Shown: piece by piece, positions 22,894 to 29,306 of the stretch
Layout: the number at the start of each line of letters is the position of its first letter
Position numbering within the stretch: the first letter of the stretch is position 1
Origin: an uncultured Eubacteriales bacterium
GTDB lineage: Bacteria; Bacillota; Clostridia; Oscillospirales; Oscillospiraceae
Length of the DNA stretch: 29,306 nucleotides
Direction of reading: 5' to 3'
Assembly (NCBI GenBank): GCA_900550165.1
Contig: URQY01000020.1
Location: 1 to 29,306, forward strand
Notes under the pieces: generated by a model
Databases searched by the model: none
What the model was told of the DNA's origin: nothing
The model's input: the letters and a program-made list of their open reading frames with translations, nothing else
Made by a program: the position numbers and the translations under genes

Positions 22894-23733
22894 ATGCTGA
22901 AAAAAGCCTATGTCGAGATCACAAACTGCTGCAACCTCGCCTGCTCCTTCTGCCCCAAGACGAAGCGCGCGCCGCGCACGATGTCGGTTTTCGAATTCGA
23001 CCTCGTCCTCTCGCGGCTCAAGGGGTACGTGCAGTATGTCTACCTCCACGTGATGGGAGAGCCGCTGCTGCACCCCGAATTGCCGGCACTTTTTGCTCTC
23101 GCGGCGGCGCGGGATATGAAGGTCTGCATCACGACGAACGGCACGCTGCTCCAAAAGCGTGCAGACGAGCTGCTTGCCGCCAAAAGCCTGCACAAGATCA
23201 GCGTCTCGCTCCACAGCTTTGAGGGGAACGACGGCGCGGACGAGCAGGAGCTTGCGTACTTGACGCAGGTGTGGGATTTTGCCGTAAAAGCCGCCGAAAA
23301 GGGCGTCATCGTCGCGCTGCGCCTCTGGAACGACGGCGGCGCGGATGCGCGCAACGGCGAAATTCTCGACTTTCTGCACGCGCGCACAGAGGAAAGCTGG
23401 CCCGAGATGAGAAACGGCAGCTTCCTCCTGCGCGAGCGGCTGTATTTAGAGCGTGCGGGCAAGTTCGACTGGCCCGACCTTTCGGCAGGCGAGTCCGGCG
23501 CGCAGTTCTGCTACGGCCTGCGCGACCAGCTCGGCGTGCTTGTCGACGGCACGGTCGTGCCCTGCTGCCTCGATCATGAGGGCGATGTGGCGCTGGGGAA
23601 CCTCTTCACCCAGCCGCTTGACGAAATTCTGAATTCCCCGCGCGCGATCGCGCTGCGCGAGGGCTTTTCGCAGCGAAAGCCCGCCGAAGAGCTCTGCCGC
23701 CGCTGCGGTTTTGCCGCGCGCTTCAATAAATAA
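22894..23733 (+). CDS. Radical SAM/SPASM-like protein
   Basis: A 279-residue protein with the radical SAM cluster motif CNLACSFC (C13, C17, C20) directly after an EITN strand, the HVMGEPLLHPEL (GEP) motif and the CITTNGTLL strand. A short C-terminal auxiliary region holds CYGLRDQLGVLVDGTVVPCCLDHEGDVALGNL and CRRCGF, as in SPASM/twitch proteins that carry extra Fe-S clusters. The substrate is unknown; related proteins modify peptides or tRNA or make cofactors, and no precursor peptide gene is seen nearby. AAAGGAG supports the ATG at 22894 over one at 22843 that lies in the promoter. mutY begins 5 bp after its stop. Confidence 0.9.
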   Translation: MLKKAYVEITNCCNLACSFCPKTKRAPRTMSVFEFDLVLSRLKGYVQYVYLHVMGEPLLHPELPALFALAAARDMKVCITTNGTLLQKRADELLAAKSLHKISVSLHSFEGNDGADEQELAYLTQVWDFAVKAAEKGVIVALRLWNDGGADARNGEILDFLHARTEESWPEMRNGSFLLRERLYLERAGKFDWPDLSAGESGAQFCYGLRDQLGVLVDGTVVPCCLDHEGDVALGNLFTQPLDEILNSPRAIALREGFSQRKPAEELCRRCGFAARFNK

Positions 23734-23738
23734 GACTT

Positions 23739-24797
23739 ATGAGAGAACACTGGGAAAATTTAACTGCGATGACCGCGCCGCTCCTTGCGTGGTATGATTT
23801 GAACGGCCGCACGCTGCCGTGGCGCAGCATCGTCACGCCGTACCGCACGTGGGTCTCGGAGATCATGCTCCAGCAGACGCGCGTCAGCGCGGTCATCCCC
23901 TACTTTGAGCGCTTTATGGCAGAGCTGCCCGACGCCGCGGCGTTAGCCACCGTGCCGGAGGAACGGCTCTTGAAGCTCTGGGAGGGGCTCGGCTACTACT
24001 CGCGGGCGCGGAATCTTCAAAAGGCGGCAAAGGTCATCGTCTCGGACTTTGGCGGCGAGTTGCCGCGCACTTGTGCAAGTCTCAAAACGCTCCCCGGCAT
24101 CGGCGACTACACCGCCGCCGCCATCGCCTCGATCAACTTCGGCGAGCCGGTCGCCGCGGTGGACGGGAACCTGCTGCGCGTCGCCGCGCGCGTCAGCGGC
24201 TGCGCCGACGACATTATGGACGCCAAGGTGCGCAAGCAGTTCACGGCGCATCTCAACGAAGCCATCGACCCGGCGCGTCCGGGCGCATACAACCAGGCGA
24301 TGATGGACCTCGGCGCGACGGTATGCCTGCCGAACGGCGCGCCGAGGTGCGGCATCTGCCCCGCGCGTACCGTGTGCGCGGCCTACAAAAACGGCCTCAC
24401 CGAAGTCCTTCCCGTGCGCGCGAAGAAAAAATCGCGCAGGGTCGAGGAACGCACGGTGCTGCTGCTCTTTCAGGATGGCAGAATCGCGCTGCGAAAGCGG
24501 CCGGACACGGGGCTTCTTGCCGGTCTCTGGGAATACCCGAACCTTCCCGAGAGCCTTGACGAGGCGGGCGCTCTGCTCGCGCTCGCGCAGCTGGGGCTTA
24601 CGGCTGAATCCATCGCCCCCGCCGGCAGCGCCAAGCACATCTTCACCCACATCGAGTGGGATATGAAGGGCTATTTTGCCGCAGTGACGGGCGAAAATAA
24701 TGAGCTTTTCTGGGCGGACGCAAGCGCATTCGACGATGCCGCCATCCCCACCGCATTCAAGAAATTTGCCGCGCTCGTTCGCGCGCGGCTGCAATAA
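23739..24797 (+). CDS. mutY: Adenine DNA glycosylase MutY
   Basis: A 352-residue base-excision enzyme that removes adenine opposite 8-oxoguanine. It has catalytic E41 in SEIMLQQTRV, a helix-hairpin-helix LPGIGDYTAAAIAS (~118-131) with D142 in AAVDGN, and a [4Fe-4S] site at C196, C204, C207 and C213. The first cysteine spacing is seven residues rather than the six of E. coli MutY; I believe this is common in Clostridia. A C-terminal NUDIX-like domain (~230-352; RTVLLLFQDGRIALRKRPDTGLLAGLWEYP) recognises 8-oxoG. The start is 5 bp after the radical SAM gene with a weak ribosome binding site, suggesting coupling. Confidence 0.97.
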   Translation: MREHWENLTAMTAPLLAWYDLNGRTLPWRSIVTPYRTWVSEIMLQQTRVSAVIPYFERFMAELPDAAALATVPEERLLKLWEGLGYYSRARNLQKAAKVIVSDFGGELPRTCASLKTLPGIGDYTAAAIASINFGEPVAAVDGNLLRVAARVSGCADDIMDAKVRKQFTAHLNEAIDPARPGAYNQAMMDLGATVCLPNGAPRCGICPARTVCAAYKNGLTEVLPVRAKKKSRRVEERTVLLLFQDGRIALRKRPDTGLLAGLWEYPNLPESLDEAGALLALAQLGLTAESIAPAGSAKHIFTHIEWDMKGYFAAVTGENNELFWADASAFDDAAIPTAFKKFAALVRARLQ

Positions 24798-24816
24798 GAG
24801 AGGGAGAACAACGACC

Positions 24817-25410
24817 ATGGCACAGCTTTACTTCAAATACGGCGCGATGGGCTCAAGCAAGACGGCCAACGCGCTGATGACGCGTTTCAACTACGAAGAG
24901 CGCGGACAGAAGACGCTGCTCTGCAAGCCCCAGCTCGACACGCGCGACGGCGACCACATGGTGCACTCGCGCATCGGCTTAGAGTACCCCTGCGCTTACT
25001 TCCACGAGATGCGCGCGATGAGCGAGGAAGAGCTCAAGGAAAACGCCTGCATCATCGTCGACGAGGCGCAGTTCCTGACGAAGGAGGAAGTGCTCTATCT
25101 CGTCCACCTCGTCGACGACTGCGGCATTCCCGTCATCTGCTACGGGCTGCGCGCCGACTTCAAGGGCGACCTTTTCCCCGGCAGCTACGAGCTGCTCGTC
25201 ATGGCCGACAAGTTAGAAGAGGTCAAGACCATCTGCTGGTGCGGCAAAAAGGCCGCGTTCAACGCGCGCTTTGACGCGCAGGGCCATATCGTCAAGCAGG
25301 GTGCGCAGGTCGTCATCGGTGCGAACGACCAATACATCGGCCTCTGCCGCAAGCACTGGATGCTCGGCGACCTCGGCCCCGACTTCAACGGTCAGGGCAC
25401 GGGCGACTGA
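24817..25410 (+). CDS. tdk: Thymidine kinase
   Basis: A 197-residue type II thymidine kinase that salvages thymidine to dTMP. Its P-loop region is YGAMGSSKT (8-16), with serine where GK-type loops have glycine. The metal/base site is VDEAQF (D82, E83). The CGLRADFKGDLFPGS lasso segment follows, with a zinc site formed by C139, C141, C176 and H179. GAGGGAG lies upstream of the ATG at 24817, 19 bp after mutY. The stop overlaps the start of the next gene (TGATG). dCMP deaminase, which supplies dUMP for dTMP, lies in the same run. Confidence 0.96.
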   Translation: MAQLYFKYGAMGSSKTANALMTRFNYEERGQKTLLCKPQLDTRDGDHMVHSRIGLEYPCAYFHEMRAMSEEELKENACIIVDEAQFLTKEEVLYLVHLVDDCGIPVICYGLRADFKGDLFPGSYELLVMADKLEEVKTICWCGKKAAFNARFDAQGHIVKQGAQVVIGANDQYIGLCRKHWMLGDLGPDFNGQGTGD

Positions 25411-26282
25411 TGCGCTGCGAGATCTGCCCCCGCCGCTGCAATGCTGAGCGCACGGCGGAGAAAGCGGGCGGCGTCTGCCGCATGCCCGCGGGCTTAGTCG
25501 TCGCGCGCGCGATGCTGCACCTCTGGGAAGAACCCGTGCTCAGCGGAAAAAACGGCGCGGGCTGCATTTTCTTTTCCGGCTGCAACTTAGGCTGCGTCTT
25601 CTGCCAGAACGGGCGCATCAGCCACGAGAACTTCGGCAGGGTCATCACGCCCGCGCGCCTGCGCGAGATCATGGAGGACCTCATTGCACAGGGCGCGCAC
25701 TGCATCGACCTTGTCACGCCCACGCACTTCACCCCCTGGGTGCTCGAAGCGCTGGATACGCCGCTTCCCGTCCCCGTCGTGTGGAACAGCGGCGGCTACG
25801 AGCGCGTGGAAACGCTTAAGTCACTTGAGGGCAAGGTGCAGATCTATCTGCCCGACCTAAAATACGCCATGGAAAAGCCCGCGCGTGAGCTTTCCGCCGC
25901 GCCGGACTACTTTGAAGTCGCCGCCGCAGCCATCGACGAGATGGTCCGTCAGGTCGGGCCGTACAAAATCGGCGAGGATGGGCTGATGCGCTCCGGCGTC
26001 ATATTGCGCCACCTCGTCCTGCCGGGTCAGATGGAGAACACCAAGCGCGTCATCGACTATGTCTCCACGCACTTTCCGCCAAAGACCGTGCTCTTTTCGC
26101 TCATGAGCCAGTATACACCGCAGAGCGGCGCGACCGGCGCGCTCGCGCGGCGCCTCAATGAGCGCGAATACCGCACGGCGGTGCAATATATGCGCGACTG
26201 CGGCCTGACGGACGGTTTTTGTCAGGAGCTATCGAGCGCGAAAGAGGAATACACGCCTGCATTCGACCTACAGGGGGTATAA
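25410..26282 (+). CDS. PflA-like radical SAM protein
   Basis: A 290-residue protein of the group related to pyruvate formate-lyase activating enzymes (COG1313-like). The radical SAM motif is CNLGCVFC (C58, C62, C65). It is preceded by an N-terminal cysteine-rich element (C3, C6, C10, C23; RCEICPRRCNAERT...GVCRMP) that could hold another metal or cluster. FSGCNLGCVFCQN, WNSGGYE and IYLPDLKYA are typical of this subgroup, whose substrates are unknown. Translation is coupled to tdk by a one-base overlap. No glycyl radical enzyme is visible in the window, so an activase role is not supported by context. Confidence 0.9.
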   Translation: MRCEICPRRCNAERTAEKAGGVCRMPAGLVVARAMLHLWEEPVLSGKNGAGCIFFSGCNLGCVFCQNGRISHENFGRVITPARLREIMEDLIAQGAHCIDLVTPTHFTPWVLEALDTPLPVPVVWNSGGYERVETLKSLEGKVQIYLPDLKYAMEKPARELSAAPDYFEVAAAAIDEMVRQVGPYKIGEDGLMRSGVILRHLVLPGQMENTKRVIDYVSTHFPPKTVLFSLMSQYTPQSGATGALARRLNEREYRTAVQYMRDCGLTDGFCQELSSAKEEYTPAFDLQGV

Positions 26283-26283
26283 A

Positions 26284-26625
26284 ATGGCAAATCAGCTCAA
26301 CTGCCTGCGCTGCGGTGAAGGAATGAATTTCCTCTGCCGCGAAAAAATGCAGCTCGGTCAGACCAGCTGGCTGCTCGGCGACCTGCCCAACCTCGTTGCG
26401 GGCGCGATGGAGGTCGAAATTTACGCCTGCCCCAAATGCGGCAAGCTTGAATTCTTTCAGCCCGGCAGCGACAAATTCGCAGGTACGGCGGACGAGGCAA
26501 AGACCGGCTCCGGCTATCTCCCGCCCGATGCGCCGGGCGGTCTGCCGCGCAAAAAGTGTCCCGTCTGTGGGGCGGTGCTCGACTTTGACTATGGCCGCTG
26601 CCCGTACTGTGAGCACGAATTCTGA
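26284..26625 (+). CDS. Zinc-ribbon protein of unknown function
   Basis: A 113-residue protein with four CxxC knuckles: C7/C10, C49/C52, C92/C95 and C106/C109. These could make two zinc ribbons (one around a central IYACPKCGKLEFFQPG, one at the C-terminus CPVCGAVLDFDYGRCPYC). The middle is low-complexity and flexible. It may bind nucleic acid or a protein partner; no catalytic motif is seen. It begins one base after the PflA-like gene's stop and is probably translated with it. I do not recognise a named family. Confidence 0.85.
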   Translation: MANQLNCLRCGEGMNFLCREKMQLGQTSWLLGDLPNLVAGAMEVEIYACPKCGKLEFFQPGSDKFAGTADEAKTGSGYLPPDAPGGLPRKKCPVCGAVLDFDYGRCPYCEHEF

Positions 26626-26671
26626 TAGCAAATTGTAATATTCTTTCTCATCAATACAAGGAGGACTCAAT

Positions 26672-27142
26672 ATGGAGCGTGTCAGCAAGCGGAATTACTA
26701 TCTGGACATTGCGCAGACGGTGCTCGAACGCGCGACCTGCCTGCGCCGCGTGTACGGCGCGATCATCGTCAAAAACGACGAGATCATCTCCACGGGCTAC
26801 AACGGCGCGCCGCGCGGACGCAAGAACTGCGTCGACCTCGGCTACTGCACGCGCGAGCAGCTCAAGGTCCCGCGCGGCGAGCGCTACGAGCTCTGCCGCA
26901 GCGTTCACGCCGAGGCGAACGCCATCATCTCCGCCCAGCGGCGCGACATGGTCGGCGCGACGATCTATTTAGTCGGGCGCGACGCGCGCAGCGGCGCGCT
27001 GCTGCACGATGCAACGAGCTGCCCTATGTGCCGCCGCATGATCATCAACGCGGGGCTTGACGAGGTCGTCATCCGCCGCACGGAAACCGAATTCGACATC
27101 GTTCCCGTGCAGAAATGGATCGACGAGGACGATTCTTTGTAA
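26672..27142 (+). CDS. dCMP deaminase (ComEB-like)
   Basis: A 156-residue zinc enzyme converting dCMP to dUMP, the substrate for thymidylate synthesis. The catalytic zinc site is HAEANAI (H79, E81) with CPMC (C117, C120). The extra cysteines C53, C59 and C75, in an insert between TGYNGAPRG and HAE, match the second structural zinc site of phage-type dCMP deaminases. AAGGAGG precedes the ATG. The 46 bp before it are AT-rich with no clear promoter, so it may belong to the tdk run; both genes feed dTMP supply. Confidence 0.94.
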   Translation: MERVSKRNYYLDIAQTVLERATCLRRVYGAIIVKNDEIISTGYNGAPRGRKNCVDLGYCTREQLKVPRGERYELCRSVHAEANAIISAQRRDMVGATIYLVGRDARSGALLHDATSCPMCRRMIINAGLDEVVIRRTETEFDIVPVQKWIDEDDSL

Positions 27143-27147
27143 AATCC

Positions 27148-27177
27148 TTGCAAATACCGCCATAACGGTGGTAGACT
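27148..27177 (+). promoter_or_regulatory. Candidate promoter of metG
   Basis: -35 TTGCAA (27148-27153), an 18 bp spacer and -10 TAGACT (27172-27177). The ~50 nt leader is too short for a T-box or SAM riboswitch. Confidence 0.6.
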
Positions 27178-27232
27178 ATATCTAATTACGCCCCGCTTTC
27201 ATTCGGCGCGGGCAGAAAAGAGGAAAGCACCA

Positions 27233-29197
27233 ATGGACAAGAAGAGATTCTATATCACCACCCCCATCTATTACCCTTCCGATAAGCTCCACATCGGCCA
27301 CACCTACTGCACCGTGGCGACCGACGCGATGGCGCGCTACAAGCGTCTGACTGGCTACGACGTGATGTTCCTGACCGGAACGGACGAGCACGGCCAGAAG
27401 ATCGAGGACAAAGCGCGCGACGCGGGCGTGACCCCGCAGCAGTTCGTTGACAACATCGTCTGCGGCGAAAAGGGCATTCTCGACCTGTGGAAGCTCATGA
27501 ATATTTCGAACGACCGCTTCATCCGCACGACGGACGACTACCATGTCGAAGCCATCCAGAAGATCTTCAAGAAGATGCACGACAACGGCGACATCTACAA
27601 GGGCACCTACAAGGGCAAGTACTGCAAGCCCTGCGAGAGCTTCTGGACGGAGAGCCAGCTCGTTGACGGCAAGTGCCCCGACTGCGGCCGCGACGTGGAG
27701 GACGCCGAGGAAGAGGCCTACTTCTTCAAGCTTTCCAAGTACGCCGACCGTGTGCAGCACCTGCTTGAGGACACCGACTTTCTCCAGCCCGCCTCTCGCG
27801 TCAACGAGATGGTCAACAACTTCATCAAGCCCGGCCTTGAAGACCTCTGCGTCTCCCGCACGAGCTTCACCTGGGGCATCCCCGTGGACTTTGACCCCGG
27901 CCACGTCGTCTACGTCTGGGTCGACGCGCTCTTCAACTACTGCACGGCGCTCGGCTTTATGAACGAGAAGTACGACGATTATGACAAGTTCTGGCCCGCC
28001 GACGTGCACTTTGTCGGCAAGGAGATCGTCCGCTTCCACTCCATCATCTGGCCCGCGATGCTCATGAGCATGGGCATGCCGCTCCCCAAGCACGTCTACG
28101 GCCACGGCTGGCTCGTCATGGACGGCGGCAAGATGAGTAAGTCCAAGGGCAACGTCGTTGACCCGTATGTGCTCGCCGAGCGCTTCGGCGTGGACGCGCT
28201 GCGCTTCTTCCTGCTGCGCACGTTCCCGTTCGGCTCGGACGGCAACTTCTCGAATGAGCTGCTCATCAACACCATCAACGTTGACCTTGCCAACGACCTC
28301 GGCAACCTCGTTTCCCGCACGACCGCCATGGTCGAAAAGTACTTCGGCGGCACGCTGCCCGAGGACCGTCAGTCTGACAGCCTCGACGACGAGCTCATTG
28401 CCCAGCTCTCGGCGCTGCGCGGCAAGTATGAAGCCGAGATGGAGAAATTTCAGTTCCAGAACGCGCTCGAGCTCATCTTCAAGTGCATCCAGCGCGCCAA
28501 CAAGTATATCGACGAGACCGCACCCTGGGCGCTCGCCAAGGACGAGGCCAACAAGCCCCGCCTCGCTTCCGTCATGTATAACCTCCTCGAGAGCATCCGC
28601 ATCTGCACGGTGCTGCTCACCCCGTTCATCCCCGATTCCTGCGAGAAGATCTTCGCGCAGATCGGCGCGTGCGAGTGCTGCCGCGATTGGGACAGCGCCG
28701 CAAAGTGGGGCAGCCTGAGCGCCACCGTCACCGTCCACAAGGGCGAGGCCATCTTCCCGCGCGTCGACGCGCAGAAGGCGCTCGAAGAGCTCGAGGCCAT
28801 TCAGGAGGCGCAGAAGAAGGCCGCGCTGCCCGCGATGGAGTTCGAACCGATGGTCGAGGAAAAGGTCGACTTCGACACGTTCTGCAAGTCCGACTTCCGC
28901 GCCGTCAAGGTCAAGGCCTGCGAAGCGGTCAAGAAGAGCGAGAAGCTGCTGCGCTTCACGCTTGACGACGGCACCGGCACCGACCGTCAGATCCTCTCCG
29001 GCATCCACAAGTTCTACGAGCCGGAGGAGCTTGTCGGCAAGACGCTCGTTGCCATCGTCAACCTGCCCCCGCGCAAGATGATGGGGCTTGAGAGCTGCGG
29101 TATGCTGCTCTCCGCCGTCCACACCGAAAAGGGCGAGGAGGTCCTCAACCTCATCATGGTGGACGACAAGATCCCCGCGGGCGCAAAGCTCTGCTGA
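27233..29197 (+). CDS. metG: Methionine-tRNA ligase
   Basis: A 654-residue class I aminoacyl-tRNA synthetase. It has HIGH near residue 20 (KLHIGHTY), a zinc knuckle CKPC...CPDC at ~130-150, and KMSKS near residue 300. An anticodon-binding helical region follows. A C-terminal EMAP/tRNA-binding OB-fold spans ~545-654 (DFDTFCKSDFRAVKVKACEAVKKSEKLLRF...LPPRKMMGLESCGMLLSA). The AGAGGAAAG upstream and MDKKRFYITTPIYYPSDK fit the family start. Full length, no defects. Confidence 0.98.
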   Translation: MDKKRFYITTPIYYPSDKLHIGHTYCTVATDAMARYKRLTGYDVMFLTGTDEHGQKIEDKARDAGVTPQQFVDNIVCGEKGILDLWKLMNISNDRFIRTTDDYHVEAIQKIFKKMHDNGDIYKGTYKGKYCKPCESFWTESQLVDGKCPDCGRDVEDAEEEAYFFKLSKYADRVQHLLEDTDFLQPASRVNEMVNNFIKPGLEDLCVSRTSFTWGIPVDFDPGHVVYVWVDALFNYCTALGFMNEKYDDYDKFWPADVHFVGKEIVRFHSIIWPAMLMSMGMPLPKHVYGHGWLVMDGGKMSKSKGNVVDPYVLAERFGVDALRFFLLRTFPFGSDGNFSNELLINTINVDLANDLGNLVSRTTAMVEKYFGGTLPEDRQSDSLDDELIAQLSALRGKYEAEMEKFQFQNALELIFKCIQRANKYIDETAPWALAKDEANKPRLASVMYNLLESIRICTVLLTPFIPDSCEKIFAQIGACECCRDWDSAAKWGSLSATVTVHKGEAIFPRVDAQKALEELEAIQEAQKKAALPAMEFEPMVEEKVDFDTFCKSDFRAVKVKACEAVKKSEKLLRFTLDDGTGTDRQILSGIHKFYEPEELVGKTLVAIVNLPPRKMMGLESCGMLLSAVHTEKGEEVLNLIMVDDKIPAGAKLC

Positions 29198-29202
29198 ATT
29201 AT

Positions 29203-29220
29203 AAAGGGGGATACCCCTTT
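29203..29220 (+). repeat. Short G-tract/C-tract hairpin after metG
   Basis: AAAGGGG (29203-29209), loop GATA, CCCCTTT (29214-29220). It starts 5 bp after the metG stop and looks like a shortened copy of the larger hairpin at 29253-29290. Confidence 0.6.
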
Positions 29221-29252
29221 CAGTTCCTCACCTGCGATGGGGACGCGGTGTC

Positions 29253-29290
29253 AAAGGGGGTATTCTCTTTCCGAAGAGAATACCCCCTTT
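29253..29290. terminator. Large perfect hairpin downstream of metG
   Basis: Arms AAAGGGGGTATTCTCTT (29253-29269) and its exact complement (29274-29290) give a 17-bp stem with loop TCCG. Only three T residues end the stem, so it is either a terminator with a short U tract or a repeat element. The remaining bases to the window end contain no gene. Confidence 0.6.
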
Positions 29291-29306
29291 AGATCCCCCA
29301 GAGAAA

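Noticed and set aside
24352..24385. MutY iron-sulfur cysteine spacing of 7 instead of 6 as a defect
   Set aside because: All four cysteines are present, the frame is intact, and this spacing is, to my knowledge, usual in clostridial MutY.
27143..27232. T-box or SAM riboswitch in the metG leader
   Set aside because: Only about 50 nt lie between the candidate promoter and the ribosome binding site; no T-box sequence or terminator/antiterminator pair is seen.
27182..29122. Long minus-strand open frame of 646 codons opposite metG
   Set aside because: metG is unambiguous on the plus strand; the opposite frame has low-complexity Leu/Val/Glu/Asp composition typical of a shadow.

Overview
The window is GC-rich, densely coded bacterial chromosome with consensus Gram-positive signals: AGGAGG ribosome binding sites, TTGNNN/TATAAT promoters, and hairpin-plus-T terminators. 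It encodes SpoIIID with a sigma-E-like promoter, S-layer homology (SLH) proteins, an LCP cell-wall ligase, an ArgR/arginine deiminase locus and a sufCBDSU operon. Together these point to an anaerobic, endospore-forming, high-GC member of the Clostridia, probably Oscillospiraceae-like. That placement is inferred from gene content, not from a database search. No tRNA, rRNA, CRISPR, insertion sequence or prophage was seen.

Region 1 (1-9.1 kb) is an arginine-catabolism neighbourhood and a surface protein. Ornithine carbamoyltransferase (cut by the left edge) runs rightward into a perfect 19+19 bp palindromic terminator. On the opposite strand, in transcription order, lie a YjiH-type transporter, a MocR-like regulator, arginine deiminase, ArgR, and an SLH/leucine-rich-repeat surface protein. 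The MocR-like regulator has lost the lysine that should hold PLP. The surface-protein gene has its own promoter and a ~190 nt leader that I read as a cyclic-di-GMP-I (GEMM) riboswitch, followed by a hairpin overlapping the ribosome binding site.

Region 2 (9.3-16.5 kb) holds a small unknown protein, a sugar-phosphate-type nucleotidyltransferase, an AEC-family permease, a membrane-fused spermidine-synthase-like protein, spoIIID, and a two-gene envelope unit (LCP ligase plus SLH/transglutaminase protein). Convergent pairs share bidirectional terminators and divergent pairs have back-to-back promoters.

Region 3 (16.6-22 kb) is the iron-sulfur cluster assembly operon: an Rrf2/IscR-like regulator, then sufC, sufB, sufD, sufS and sufU. 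It reads from a near-consensus promoter flanked by two copies of a 17-bp palindromic operator and ends at a strong terminator.

Region 4 (22-29.3 kb) has a leftward metallo-beta-lactamase-fold hydrolase. A rightward run follows: radical SAM/SPASM-like protein, mutY, thymidine kinase, PflA-like radical SAM protein, zinc-ribbon protein and dCMP deaminase. metG has its own promoter, and two related G-tract/C-tract hairpins follow it.

The most unusual points are the predicted c-di-GMP switch on the SLH/LRR gene, the MocR regulator with a dismantled PLP site beside the arginine deiminase and transporter genes, and the duplicated Suf operator.
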